Below are positions 17,391-25,033 of a DNA stretch of 64,000 bases, in pieces; the first letter of the stretch is position 1, and the number at the start of each line of letters is the position of its first letter. The translations under genes were made by a program, and so were the position numbers. This DNA comes from Variovorax flavidus. GTDB taxonomy: Bacteria; Pseudomonadota; Gammaproteobacteria; Burkholderiales; Burkholderiaceae_C. The DNA lies in contig NZ_JASZYE010000001.1 in the NCBI RefSeq assembly GCF_030317145.1, forward strand, positions 1,736,001 through 1,800,000, read 5' to 3'. The notes beneath the pieces were generated by a model. The model did no database searches. It had not been told where the DNA came from and saw only the letters and a list, made by a program, of their open reading frames with translations.

Positions 17391-17609
17391 ATGGGCAAGA
17401 CCCATTTCCACTTTGCGACCTCTCAAGAGGCGAAGCGCGCCGCCAATGCAGCGGCTTATGAAGCGGGCCTGACTTGCGCCGCCGAGTACATGCGCATCGC
17501 ACTTGAATACCTCGTTGAGCACAAGTCCATCCCTGAGGAGTTCAAGGGCAGGCGTGCGGTCATGAAGGTTGGCCGGCCTCTGGGGTCAGCGCTGGAGGAG
17601 GTCACGTGA
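17391..17609 (+). CDS. Small hypothetical protein
   Basis: I do not recognise this 72-residue protein. It starts MGKTHFHFATSQEAKRAANA at an ATG with a GAAAGGA ribosome binding site 8 nt upstream. It is polar and mostly helical in appearance, with a short basic part (GRRAVMKVGRPLG). Its size and charge would suit a DNA-binding or antirepressor role in the island, but no motif proves it. A longer open frame from 17109 runs through the palindrome and is unlikely. Confidence 0.55.
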   Translation: MGKTHFHFATSQEAKRAANAAAYEAGLTCAAEYMRIALEYLVEHKSIPEEFKGRRAVMKVGRPLGSALEEVT

Positions 17610-17625
17610 TGGGCGAGCAAAGAAA

Positions 17626-17658
17626 AGGGCCGCGCAGCCTGTCTAGCAGCGCGGCCCT
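17626..17658. terminator. Strong GC hairpin downstream of the small gene
   Basis: AGGGCCGCGC (17626-17635) and GCGCGGCCCT (17649-17658) form a perfect 10-bp stem with a 13-nt loop. The left flank is A-rich (AAAGAAA), so a T-tract follows the stem only on the reverse strand. It may end transcription or be a structural or binding element. Confidence 0.45.
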
Positions 17659-17792
17659 GAAGAGCTAGGGACCGGACCAACGACCCCAATAGCATCGAAG
17701 AACAGAAAGCGTACCTTGAACTACACAGGTACACCTCGCGATTTAGAAAGTGTCGCGGCCTTCGATGCTCCTCAACCAAACAGGAGCATCAG

Positions 17793-19001
17793 ATGTCTTC
17801 GAACAAAGACGGCGTCAAGAACGCTGAGCAATTCCTGGCCGAGCTTGGCCGTGGGATTCCCGACCACGAACGCGTCATGGTCGGCTATGCATCAGAGGCC
17901 ACTACCCAACAGGACACGGAGGGTAAGAAGCTGCACAGCGGATGGTGGCCGAGGCCCCATCGGCCAGGACGCGACTCAATCCAGACCTCCAACAACTGCT
18001 ATGCCTGCATCTCATCGTCCATCAAGACGCAAGACCCGCGCCCAGGCAAGGAAGATCAGATGCGCTACTGGCGTGGAGAGGCTTCCTTTGGGCACGGCCT
18101 GGCCTTGATGGTGGACGATATTGGCGACGGGTCAGGATCGAAGGGTGGGCTGAGCGTCGATTACTTGTCGCGCATCCTGCCGCCGACAGTCGTTGTCGAA
18201 ACCTCCCCAGGCAATCACCAGCTTTGGTATTTCTTCGACGCCCCAGAACCGAACATGCGACGGTTCAAAAACTTCCTGGTGGCCTTCGTCCATCAAGTCC
18301 TGTCTGAGCGTGGAGGTGACTGGACGATCCGGGATGTCTCGCGGTATGGGCGCATGCCAGCAGGCATCAACAACAAGCGCCATAAGCCTGAGGACGGCGG
18401 CGGGCTGAAGTACCCAGGCAAGTATGGGCACGAAGTTGCGTTGGTGACTGCGGACTACAGCCGCCGCTATTCGATGGACTCGATAGCTTCGGCGTTCGGG
18501 TTCGCCATCCCGGAGCCTGCGCCGCCGCGAACGCCAACAGCAGCGGAGCTTGGCGAACGAAGCATTGAGCAGCGCCAACTTGAAGTCGCCACGATCGTCC
18601 TCTCCAATGCCAAGTGCGGTGAAGGCGCAGGCGGCCAAGTCTTGATGAATGGTAGTGGCAAGTACCGAATCCAATGCTCCTGGGGCGATGAGCACGGTAA
18701 CGGCGACACGTATGGGGCCTACTTCCGTGGGCCGATCCCAGGCGCTGAGCATGAGTTCGTGTTCGGCTGTTCTCACGACACCTGCCGCAAGGTCAACAAG
18801 CGCACTTGGGCGACCTTCGTCGACTTCGTTGTCCTGCCTGCGATCTTGGGAAAGCTGGAGGAGGCCAACGCCAACCCGCTGACGCTCGATGAACTCGCCT
18901 ACGCCGCAGCCATCGAGCGCGAGCAAGAGGAGGCGCGAGCGACCTATTTGGCAGGCCTGAAGGAGCGGGCACGGGCCGCGCGCCCGGAGGTTGCAGCATG
19001 A
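17793..19001 (+). CDS. RepB-like archaeo-eukaryotic primase protein
   Basis: The 402-residue protein looks like the primase of a mobile-element replication module. An acidic patch LALMVDDIGDG (Asp108, Asp109, Asp112) is followed by VVVETSPGNHQLWYFF (132-148), a spacing and motif seen in RepB-like archaeo-eukaryotic primases, where the acidic residues bind metal and the S-x-H-type turn binds nucleotide. Two later Cys/His pairs (CSHDTC near 333) may bind zinc. It overlaps the following ATPase gene by 4 nt, so the two likely work together to start element DNA replication. The family assignment is from motifs by eye. Confidence 0.72.
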   Translation: MSSNKDGVKNAEQFLAELGRGIPDHERVMVGYASEATTQQDTEGKKLHSGWWPRPHRPGRDSIQTSNNCYACISSSIKTQDPRPGKEDQMRYWRGEASFGHGLALMVDDIGDGSGSKGGLSVDYLSRILPPTVVVETSPGNHQLWYFFDAPEPNMRRFKNFLVAFVHQVLSERGGDWTIRDVSRYGRMPAGINNKRHKPEDGGGLKYPGKYGHEVALVTADYSRRYSMDSIASAFGFAIPEPAPPRTPTAAELGERSIEQRQLEVATIVLSNAKCGEGAGGQVLMNGSGKYRIQCSWGDEHGNGDTYGAYFRGPIPGAEHEFVFGCSHDTCRKVNKRTWATFVDFVVLPAILGKLEEANANPLTLDELAYAAAIEREQEEARATYLAGLKERARAARPEVAA

Positions 19002-20857
19002 GTACGCGCGACGACACGGAGGTCTACGAATCAATCGCTGATCTCCCAGAAGATGAGCGCGCCCAAGAGATTGAGAACGCCGCGAAGGCGCTGGAGCAAC
19101 CCGTCAATGAGGTCAGGGCCGGGGTGGACTCCATCCTCGCACTCCGCAAGGCCGACAGGGCGAACACAGCAGACATTCAGGCCATCGAGGAGGCACTGAG
19201 CAAGACGGTTGATGGCGATACTGGTGCGCTGTTTACCGAGTACGTCCTTGAGCAGTTCAGATTGTTGATTGGCGATTCCGAAACGCACGCCAGAATTTGG
19301 GCTCGCGTGAAGAGCGAGACCAAGAGCCTTACCGCCCTCAAGGCAGCCGCCAAGAATCACGCGAAGCAGTGGGCGAAGGAACACAAAAGGTCAGAGCTGA
19401 AGGTCAAGAAGCCTGCTGGCCCCGGCATCGGCAGGCTCAACAAGGAGTTCGCGACCGTGGTCTATGGCGGTAAGTCACGCATCTCGGTCAAGTCCAAGAA
19501 GGGATATGAGTTCTGGTTGCCGGATGCCTTCCATGCCTATTTGGCAGGCGATGTCGTGCCGGTAGAGCAAGGTGGGACCGTCAAGATGGCTCCCCTGTCC
19601 CATGTGTGGGCTTCGCACCCAGAGCGAAACAGGTTCAGGGGCGTCGAATTCAGCCCAACCAAGAAGGGCAGCACCAGCGGAGGCGTGTTGAATCTTTGGT
19701 CCGGGTGGGCAGTAGAGCCGATTGAGAAATGCACCTTCCACCAGGCACGAAGCGGTTGCAGGCGTCTGCTAATCCACATCTGGGAGAACGTCTGCCAGCG
19801 AAACAGAGCGCAGTTCAAGTATCTCATTCGATGGTGCGCTCACATGGTGCAGAAGCCAGAAGACAAACCGGGCGTAGCTGTGTCCATAAGTGGAAAACAA
19901 GGCGTTGGCAAGAGCACACTGTCGGTGGCCCTGCAATCCCTACTTGGCAATCACGCAGTCAAGCTGGCCCAGGGGTCGCAACTGTTGGGGAAGTTCAACG
20001 AACACTTGGGCTATTCGTTGCTGGCAGCATCCGAGGAAGCATTTTGGGCTGGAGATCCACAGGCAGAGGGGGCATTGCAAGACTTGATAACTTCAGACAC
20101 CCTGACCATCGAACCGAAGGGCCTGGGGCTGTTGTTCATCAGGTCATACCTGCGGTTGATCTCGACCAGCAACAAGACGTGGAATTTCCCTGCCTCCAAA
20201 GACGTTCGCCGCCTGTTCGCGCTGATTTGTGGCGATGCCAAGATGCAGAACACCGACTACTTCAAAGCTATCGGTGACCAGCTCTATGGTGAGGGCAAGA
20301 AGATGCATGAGCCGGGGCAGGAGTCGCTTGGGCTTAGGCACTTCTTCACATACCTGACGATGATCAACTTGGCGGGCTTCAACGTTCGCAAGCCTCCAGA
20401 AACCGAAGGCCTGAAGCAACAGCGCCTTGGTAGCCTGAAGCCAGAGGCACAGTTCATCTATGAATGCTTGATGATTGGTGAGTTGCCCATCAATGATGGT
20501 CTAGTCTCCGTAGACCGACAGACCTTGACGTGGACCGAGGACGGCGCGACAGCTAACAAGGGCGATCTACACCGGGGTTTCGTGGCATGGTGCAACACGA
20601 ACCGAAAGCGACCAGTCGCCATAAACGACTTCACCAAGTTCATCAGGGAAACACTCGGCTGGGGCGAGGACAAGCCGGAGGGTAAGCCGCGCCGGTGGCT
20701 GGTAACAGCGTGGAGCGAGTCTCGTTCTTCATTCGAGAGGGTGATGAAAGTTCGCGTGGAGGAGGCTGAAGGCGAGGCGACCGACCGCGCGCCGCCGCAC
20801 ATTGAGCGGGAGGAATTTCCCGACGATGCCGCCGCGAAAAAATCGCAGGGGCTGTAG
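18998..20857 (+). CDS. Primase-associated helicase/ATPase (DUF5906 type)
   Basis: The 619-residue protein has a P-loop GKQGVGKST (299-307) in the setting WCAHMVQKPEDKPGVAVSI and then EEAFWAGDPQAEGALQDLIT, where the acidic Walker B residues lie, and LISTSNKTW, a sensor-like stretch. This order is typical of the DUF5906/SF3-like helicase of phage and plasmid primase-helicases such as NrS-1 polymerase. The N-terminal 140 residues are helical and charged. It starts in the ATGA overlap with the primase gene. Together they should replicate the excised island or a helper-associated form. Confidence 0.75.
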   Translation: MSTRDDTEVYESIADLPEDERAQEIENAAKALEQPVNEVRAGVDSILALRKADRANTADIQAIEEALSKTVDGDTGALFTEYVLEQFRLLIGDSETHARIWARVKSETKSLTALKAAAKNHAKQWAKEHKRSELKVKKPAGPGIGRLNKEFATVVYGGKSRISVKSKKGYEFWLPDAFHAYLAGDVVPVEQGGTVKMAPLSHVWASHPERNRFRGVEFSPTKKGSTSGGVLNLWSGWAVEPIEKCTFHQARSGCRRLLIHIWENVCQRNRAQFKYLIRWCAHMVQKPEDKPGVAVSISGKQGVGKSTLSVALQSLLGNHAVKLAQGSQLLGKFNEHLGYSLLAASEEAFWAGDPQAEGALQDLITSDTLTIEPKGLGLLFIRSYLRLISTSNKTWNFPASKDVRRLFALICGDAKMQNTDYFKAIGDQLYGEGKKMHEPGQESLGLRHFFTYLTMINLAGFNVRKPPETEGLKQQRLGSLKPEAQFIYECLMIGELPINDGLVSVDRQTLTWTEDGATANKGDLHRGFVAWCNTNRKRPVAINDFTKFIRETLGWGEDKPEGKPRRWLVTAWSESRSSFERVMKVRVEEAEGEATDRAPPHIEREEFPDDAAAKKSQGL

Positions 20858-20913
20858 TAGGGGCGTGATGATGCTGGTTTCGGACACTAAAACACACACG
20901 CCCGAACCATCGA

Positions 20914-20995
20914 GGCGGGAGGCGGGAGGCTGGCGGGAGCAGGCGGGAGCCCCAGCAGTCAGTGGGTTTCGCGCCTCCTCCCGCCGCCTCCCGCC
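20914..20995. repeat. GGCGGGAG repeats, four direct and two inverted copies
   Basis: GGCGGGAG occurs at 20914, 20921, 20932 and 20942, and its complement CTCCCGCC at 20978 and 20988. The copies can fold into a long GC-rich stem or act as iteron-like sites. They begin about 56 bp after the helicase stop. Confidence 0.75.
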
Positions 20996-21087
20996 GCCGG
21001 ATCAAAATCGCGCGGGCGCGCACGAAAAAATAAAACTCCTGCCGCGCGCCGTTTCTTTTTTTCGCCTCCTCCCCGTTTCCTTCTTTT

Positions 21088-21114
21088 GTGCCGGGAGTGC
21101 CGGGAGTGCCGGGA
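21088..21114. repeat. GTGCCGGGA tandem repeat (3 copies)
   Basis: Three perfect 9-bp units lie head to tail, followed by GTGG as a broken fourth copy. The unit shares the CGGGA core with the GGCGGGAG repeats 100 bp upstream. Iteron-like spacing near a replication module is suggestive only. Confidence 0.75.
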
Positions 21115-21523
21115 GTGGCCAATAACGGCTGGGGTTTGCTGATACCGCCAATGCTCCCGCCCTCCCGGCTGGGGCGGCAAGCTGCGGGGGCGGCAAAGCG
21201 CGGCATTGCAACCCGTAACGCCGCAGGGGAAACAGGCCAACGCCCGCTAGCTCGCGATGACTTTCCCAAATGAGGTGCGGTCCTGATCGACCTCTTAGGC
21301 AGAGACGTTGATTGGTGTGGCGAGTGTTGGCCGGATCGATGCGAAGTGCGGCCCTGAATGCAGGCAGCGTACGAGCAGGTGTCGAGGACACGTGAGAACA
21401 CACCTAGGACATGTCGAATGCGATCGGCCAAGGGGTAGGCTGGCTGACGGAGAAATCACCCCGTAGCTGGTTCGCGTCCGGTCGCGCTGATCAATGGCGG
21501 TTCGCGCGCCCAACTTGGCGTGC

Positions 21524-21886
21524 CTAGCAACCGATGTACGTGATTTCGGGGTCCATAAGGGAAGCAGCCAACGCCAGGGCTTCGGGCATGCTGGCACAGG
21601 GAGTCCGGTTGAAATTCATTCCGTCTTCCACATTCGTTTGATAGACCACTAGCCTGCCGTCGCGGTGCGACTCGATATGTATGAGGATGGCGGACCCTGG
21701 GAGAACATCCTTTGGAAGGAAGGACATGGTTGTGGGAAGCGCATTGAGCATCGCGTTGACGCTGGCGCGGTCGGCGTCTTCCTTCCCTGCCTTCTTCTGT
21801 GCGTCTCGCGCGCCTTGGATCTCCAGCCGTCTGAGCTTGTAGTGCGGCATTTCGTTTGCAACCAAGGCTTGTTTGGGAGTTTTCAT
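21524..21886 (-). CDS. Hypothetical protein
   Basis: I do not recognise this 120-residue protein. From the ATG at 21886 it starts MKTPKQALVANEMPHYKLRR, then has a short basic helical part (about 15-40), and a C-terminal half with alternating hydrophobic residues (SAILIHIESHRDGRLVVYQT, then MPEALALAASLMDP) that looks like an alpha/beta domain. It is on the minus strand, opposite to the replication genes, and alone, which is usual for regulators or cargo genes in such elements. A longer frame from 22000 is possible but starts in sequence without a ribosome binding site. Confidence 0.5.
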   Translation of the reverse strand: MKTPKQALVANEMPHYKLRRLEIQGARDAQKKAGKEDADRASVNAMLNALPTTMSFLPKDVLPGSAILIHIESHRDGRLVVYQTNVEDGMNFNRTPCASMPEALALAASLMDPEITYIGC

Positions 21887-22080
21887 GGCTATCGTGTTGA
21901 GGCTTCGTCGATTATGGATTTCATCGGCGCGCCCAGGGGGTCGATTCCTCCGGAGGGGGACGGTCAGCGAGCCGGGCCGCGCCAATGATCTGATTGCCAA
22001 ATCGCAAGTGAACGGACTGTCCTAGTGTTCTGCCGTAGATTTGCCGCATCTCGGCACACACTCGGCATTGGCACGGAAAC

Positions 22081-22632
22081 ATGGGCGGCCTAACGCGCAC
22101 ATCCTTCTCATCAGAAAACCAGCCAGCGAAAACTCGCGGCAGGACCACCCAGAGCCTGATGCTCGAAGCCATCAAGGCAGAGACAGGTGACGACCCCAAA
22201 GAGTTTCTCAAGCGCCTCGTTCGCCTAGCGATCGACACGAAAGAGCCTGCGCTTTTGCGCATCATCATGGACCGCTGGTTGCCGCCGCTCAAGAGCGAAG
22301 ACCCGTTAGTCAACGTCGATGTCCCAAAGGACGCGCCGCTAGGTGAGAAGGGGACGGCAGTGTTCGCGGCCATTGCGGGCGGCGAGATCACCCCGGCTCA
22401 GGGCGCGACGATGATTGGCGCCCTCTCCAACATTGCGAAGATCATCGAGTTCACCGAGTTCGAAAACCGCCTAGGGGCCTTGGAACGCGCGGCACGCGGG
22501 GAGGCCGTGGAAACCGTCGCGGAGGTCCGACAGGCGTTCGAGAAGCGAGCGCCGGTGAGCGTGGATGCTGCGCCTCCACCGGACACCGCCGCGCCAACCC
22601 CATACCGCCAGAGCGGCGAGGCTGAAGCATGA
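22081..22632 (+). CDS. DUF5681/small-terminase-like protein
   Basis: The 183-residue protein has the plan of phage-associated DUF5681-type or small-terminase-like proteins: a basic N-terminus, then LLRIIMDRWLPPLKSEDPLV, an Ala-rich stretch with GGEITPAQGATMIGALSNIA and a C-terminal helix FENRLGALERA. In relatives as I remember them, the helix-rich C-terminal part is conserved next to phage packaging or satellite genes. No large terminase follows here. It overlaps the next gene by 4 nt (ATGA). The family call is tentative; the coding status is better supported than the role. Confidence 0.55.
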   Translation: MGGLTRTSFSSENQPAKTRGRTTQSLMLEAIKAETGDDPKEFLKRLVRLAIDTKEPALLRIIMDRWLPPLKSEDPLVNVDVPKDAPLGEKGTAVFAAIAGGEITPAQGATMIGALSNIAKIIEFTEFENRLGALERAARGEAVETVAEVRQAFEKRAPVSVDAAPPPDTAAPTPYRQSGEAEA

Positions 22633-22886
22633 GGACAAACCTGCTGGCACGGCTCAATGTCCTGGAGGCGGATCGCAGCGACAGACTCGTCCGCGTGCAT
22701 TCGCTCAATTCCTTCTACGGCGTACCGGGTTCGCGGCCGACGCAGATGACGCAAGAGGCGTTCAAGGCCAGAGCGTCTCGCGGCGTGGCAGGGTTCTACG
22801 CGGACCAAGCCGCCATGCCATGCGGCGAGGCGTCAACGCCGCCGCCGCTGCAGCGCGAGGCGGTGCTTGGCCCCCGCGGCACCTGA
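22629..22886 (+). CDS. Small hypothetical protein
   Basis: This 85-residue protein starts in the ATGA overlap with the preceding gene and so is probably co-translated with it. It begins MRTNLLARLNVLEADRSDR, a short amphipathic helix, and later has QMTQEAFKARASRGVAGFYA. No domain is recognised. The last 20 residues are proline- and glycine-rich and look unordered. Confidence 0.5.
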   Translation: MRTNLLARLNVLEADRSDRLVRVHSLNSFYGVPGSRPTQMTQEAFKARASRGVAGFYADQAAMPCGEASTPPPLQREAVLGPRGT

Positions 22887-22921
22887 TGCCTCAGCGGGTT
22901 CGACATCGAGTTCAGCCACAG

Positions 22922-23596
22922 CTACATCCGAGCCAGGTAGTCTGCGAACTTGGAGAGGCCAATGAGCTTCATCGCTGCTCCCGGCAGCGCAGCCAGTGCC
23001 GACACATCGCCTTCCTTGTTAATGACCTCAATAGCCGACCTCAGGAAGTGCACCATGTCGTTCGCGACAGTGACCGCATCCTTGTTCTCGTAGTCGAGCG
23101 GGAAGATCATGCCATCCGCAAAATTGCCGCCCTCGAACTTGAAGACCACCATGCACGGCGGTTCCGCTTGACCTTTGATCTTGAGCGCTTTGAGGAACCT
23201 CTCGTTGAAGTCGTTCCAATACTTCTCAACTGCGCGGTCATGCAAATAGAAAAGCGAGACGTCCTTGCCCGACGTCTCATCAAGGCGGCGAAACCCCTCT
23301 GCCCCTTTCAGCGCCTCACGAACGGTGTCGTGAGTCATGTCGTAAAACACGAACGCGAAAATGCGAGCGCGCTTCTCCCGCAAGTGCTCTTCGCAGATTT
23401 CTTTGAATCGCCTCTTGAAGTCTTCGTGACCGAGTCCCTGGCCTTTGCCCGAGACCTGCTCAAAGATTGGAATCATGGGTTTGTCCTCGCTCCATGCCGG
23501 CTTGGCATCCGCCAACTGTAGCTTTGTTGGGAGAAGGCTGTAGTTCGGAAACCACGCGTTCAGTTCGAGCGCATCCGTTGCGCTAATTCGGTGCAC
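22922..23596 (-). CDS. Hypothetical 224-aa protein, possible cargo
   Basis: I do not recognise the family. The frame starts with GTG at 23596; an inner ATG (MIPIFEQVSGKG, residue 41) could be the true start. Visible features are an alternating hydrophobic strand RIFAFVFYDMTHDTVREALK (about 77-97), the strand SLFYLHDRAVEKY, and the acidic VVFKFEGGNFADGMIFPLD; overall it looks like an alpha/beta cytoplasmic protein with no signal or membrane segment. It sits alone on the minus strand between short plus-strand island genes, a place where such elements often carry accessory genes. Confidence 0.5.
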   Translation of the reverse strand: MHRISATDALELNAWFPNYSLLPTKLQLADAKPAWSEDKPMIPIFEQVSGKGQGLGHEDFKRRFKEICEEHLREKRARIFAFVFYDMTHDTVREALKGAEGFRRLDETSGKDVSLFYLHDRAVEKYWNDFNERFLKALKIKGQAEPPCMVVFKFEGGNFADGMIFPLDYENKDAVTVANDMVHFLRSAIEVINKEGDVSALAALPGAAMKLIGLSKFADYLARM

Positions 23597-23982
23597 CGCT
23601 TCTTTAGTTCGCGGCGCTTGAGGCGAGCTTAGCCGCCTCGAGCGTCTCGTCGCGCGCCAGCACGGGGCGGCGCAACGTTCGGCGGGCGCTGGAAGTTGAT
23701 CGACGGATTGCGTGAAAAGCCGGATGCGGCGTGATCACAGGACGACTGTAGGGTCGGGTGGACTCGCTAAGAGAACAGCCCCGATCATTGATCTGCTGTG
23801 TTGCCGCTATGTATCCGGATCGGGTTGGGCCTTGCCGGCGCAAAAGCCTGGTGCCGAAAGCGTTGGTTTCCGACGACGGCCGGTGTACGTCTCTCGTCCG
23901 AAAGTGGAAGGTCCAATTTCGAACACTCGCGTACATTCGCGCGCTCGCAAAATTTCCCGACTACACCGAAAGGGAAATTCTC
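23597..23982. other. 386-bp gap without a recognised gene
   Basis: Open frames on both strands cross this gap, but none looks like a protein with usual composition. It separates two divergent genes, so it should hold their promoters. I see no clear operator palindrome. Only the final GAAAGGGA before 23983 is a usable ribosome binding site. Confidence 0.5.
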
Positions 23983-24735
23983 ATGCCCAAGTTCGTAAGA
24001 GACCAGGTGACGCCATCTATCGTCGGCAAGACGCAAGCGTTGGGCATCAAGCCCTCAACCGCAGGCATCGCCAGCCGCCGCATTGACGCCCGGCGCATCT
24101 CCCGTGCTGTGCGTCGCGGCATGGATGCGGCGACGATGATTGGCGACCTCCTCGACGCCCACACCGGCAACGATCCTGCAGCGCAGGAAATCGCCAATCG
24201 GCTTCTAGCGAACAAGGAATTTCTGAGGGCCATGCTCGCATCCCTCGAAATGGTCCGGGATGAGGTGAAAGCCTCCATCGCCAACCGCAAGGCCGCGCCG
24301 CATGGCGCTGACTATCCCGAAAGCCTCAGTCCCAACCATCAGCCAATCCAAGGCTCCGGCCTTCCAGGCACCGATGTCCTTGGCACCTTCAGCACCTACA
24401 CGAAGGACATGATGCTTCGCGACCTCGCAACGCAGAATGCCGCCGCCGCGCGGATCGCGAAGACGGCTGGCATGGACGCCGCCGAAGCGGCAGTCGCGCG
24501 GACGCCCTTGATCCCGCCTTGGGACAGCAATGTCTGGACAGAAGACGCCCGCGCGGCATTCCGCAAGCGCGCTGAGGTGGACGGCTTCGCACTGGCACAC
24601 ATCGCGGCGGCAGGAGACGGCATCGGCATGCGCAACGATACGATGGTGAAAGAGGAGACGGAGTCCGCTATGGCTCGGCTCGGCTGGAAAGACAAAGACC
24701 TGACGCCGACGAACCCGCGTTCTTTTGATCGTTGA
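23983..24735 (+). CDS. Hypothetical 250-aa protein
   Basis: I do not recognise this protein. I chose the ATG at 23983 (MPKFVRDQVTPSIVGKTQAL) because it follows a good ribosome binding site and upstream sequence of the open frame is low in coding character. The protein is soluble and helical, with an Arg-rich part SRRIDARRISRAVRRGMDAA (about 31-51), and a long Ala-rich middle. No membrane segment is seen. It is followed after 15 nt by a 91-residue gene in the same direction, which suggests a small operon. Confidence 0.5.
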   Translation: MPKFVRDQVTPSIVGKTQALGIKPSTAGIASRRIDARRISRAVRRGMDAATMIGDLLDAHTGNDPAAQEIANRLLANKEFLRAMLASLEMVRDEVKASIANRKAAPHGADYPESLSPNHQPIQGSGLPGTDVLGTFSTYTKDMMLRDLATQNAAAARIAKTAGMDAAEAAVARTPLIPPWDSNVWTEDARAAFRKRAEVDGFALAHIAAAGDGIGMRNDTMVKEETESAMARLGWKDKDLTPTNPRSFDR

Positions 24736-24750
24736 GGGCAGGCGCAGAAC

Positions 24751-25026
24751 ATGACCATCACCCTCCTGCGCAAGCCCTTCAGCAAAGAGGAGCGCGAAAT
24801 CATGGTCGATGCGATCATGACGGGCCGCTACGTTGAAGATTGGCCGGAGCTGGACGCCATCGCCACGGAGATAGCTGAGAAGCTGCCAGACCTGTTGCGG
24901 CGGGCTGGATGGCCCGACAACTCTGACAACCGCCGCAAGCTCATCGAATTGGTCCTGGTCCGCTGGGCACTACCGAAGACGCGCAAGCCGCCACGCACCT
25001 ATCGGCGGCTGGCTGCGCAGCGGTGA
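24751..25026 (+). CDS. Small hypothetical protein
   Basis: The 91-residue protein starts MTITLLRKPFSKEEREIMVD and has a predicted all-helical body with EKLPDLLRRAGWPDNSDNRR. The basic C-terminus (KTRKPPRTYRRLAAQR) may bind nucleic acid. It converges with the minus-strand HEPN gene, whose stop is 8 nt away. No family is recognised. Confidence 0.5.
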   Translation: MTITLLRKPFSKEEREIMVDAIMTGRYVEDWPELDAIATEIAEKLPDLLRRAGWPDNSDNRRKLIELVLVRWALPKTRKPPRTYRRLAAQR

Positions 25027-25033
25027 TGTCCAG

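Larger units (their letters stand above)
20858..21523. other. Non-coding 666-bp block with repeats, possible replication origin
   Basis: No credible gene is seen. The block lies directly after the primase-helicase pair. It has two repeat arrays (20914-20995 and 21088-21114), a purine/pyrimidine-biased stretch CTTTTT/TTCCTTCTTTTGTG (about 21050-21090) and A/T-rich runs (GAAAAAATAAAA near 21023-21035) between very GC-rich parts. This mix of direct repeats, inverted repeats and an AT-rich part fits an origin, but could also be a terminator plus regulatory region. From 21256 to 21523 I see nothing notable. Confidence 0.5.

Noticed and set aside
21088..21114. Tandem GTGCCGGGA units as a CRISPR array
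   Set aside because: There are no spacers and the unit is only 9 bp; no cas genes are in the window.
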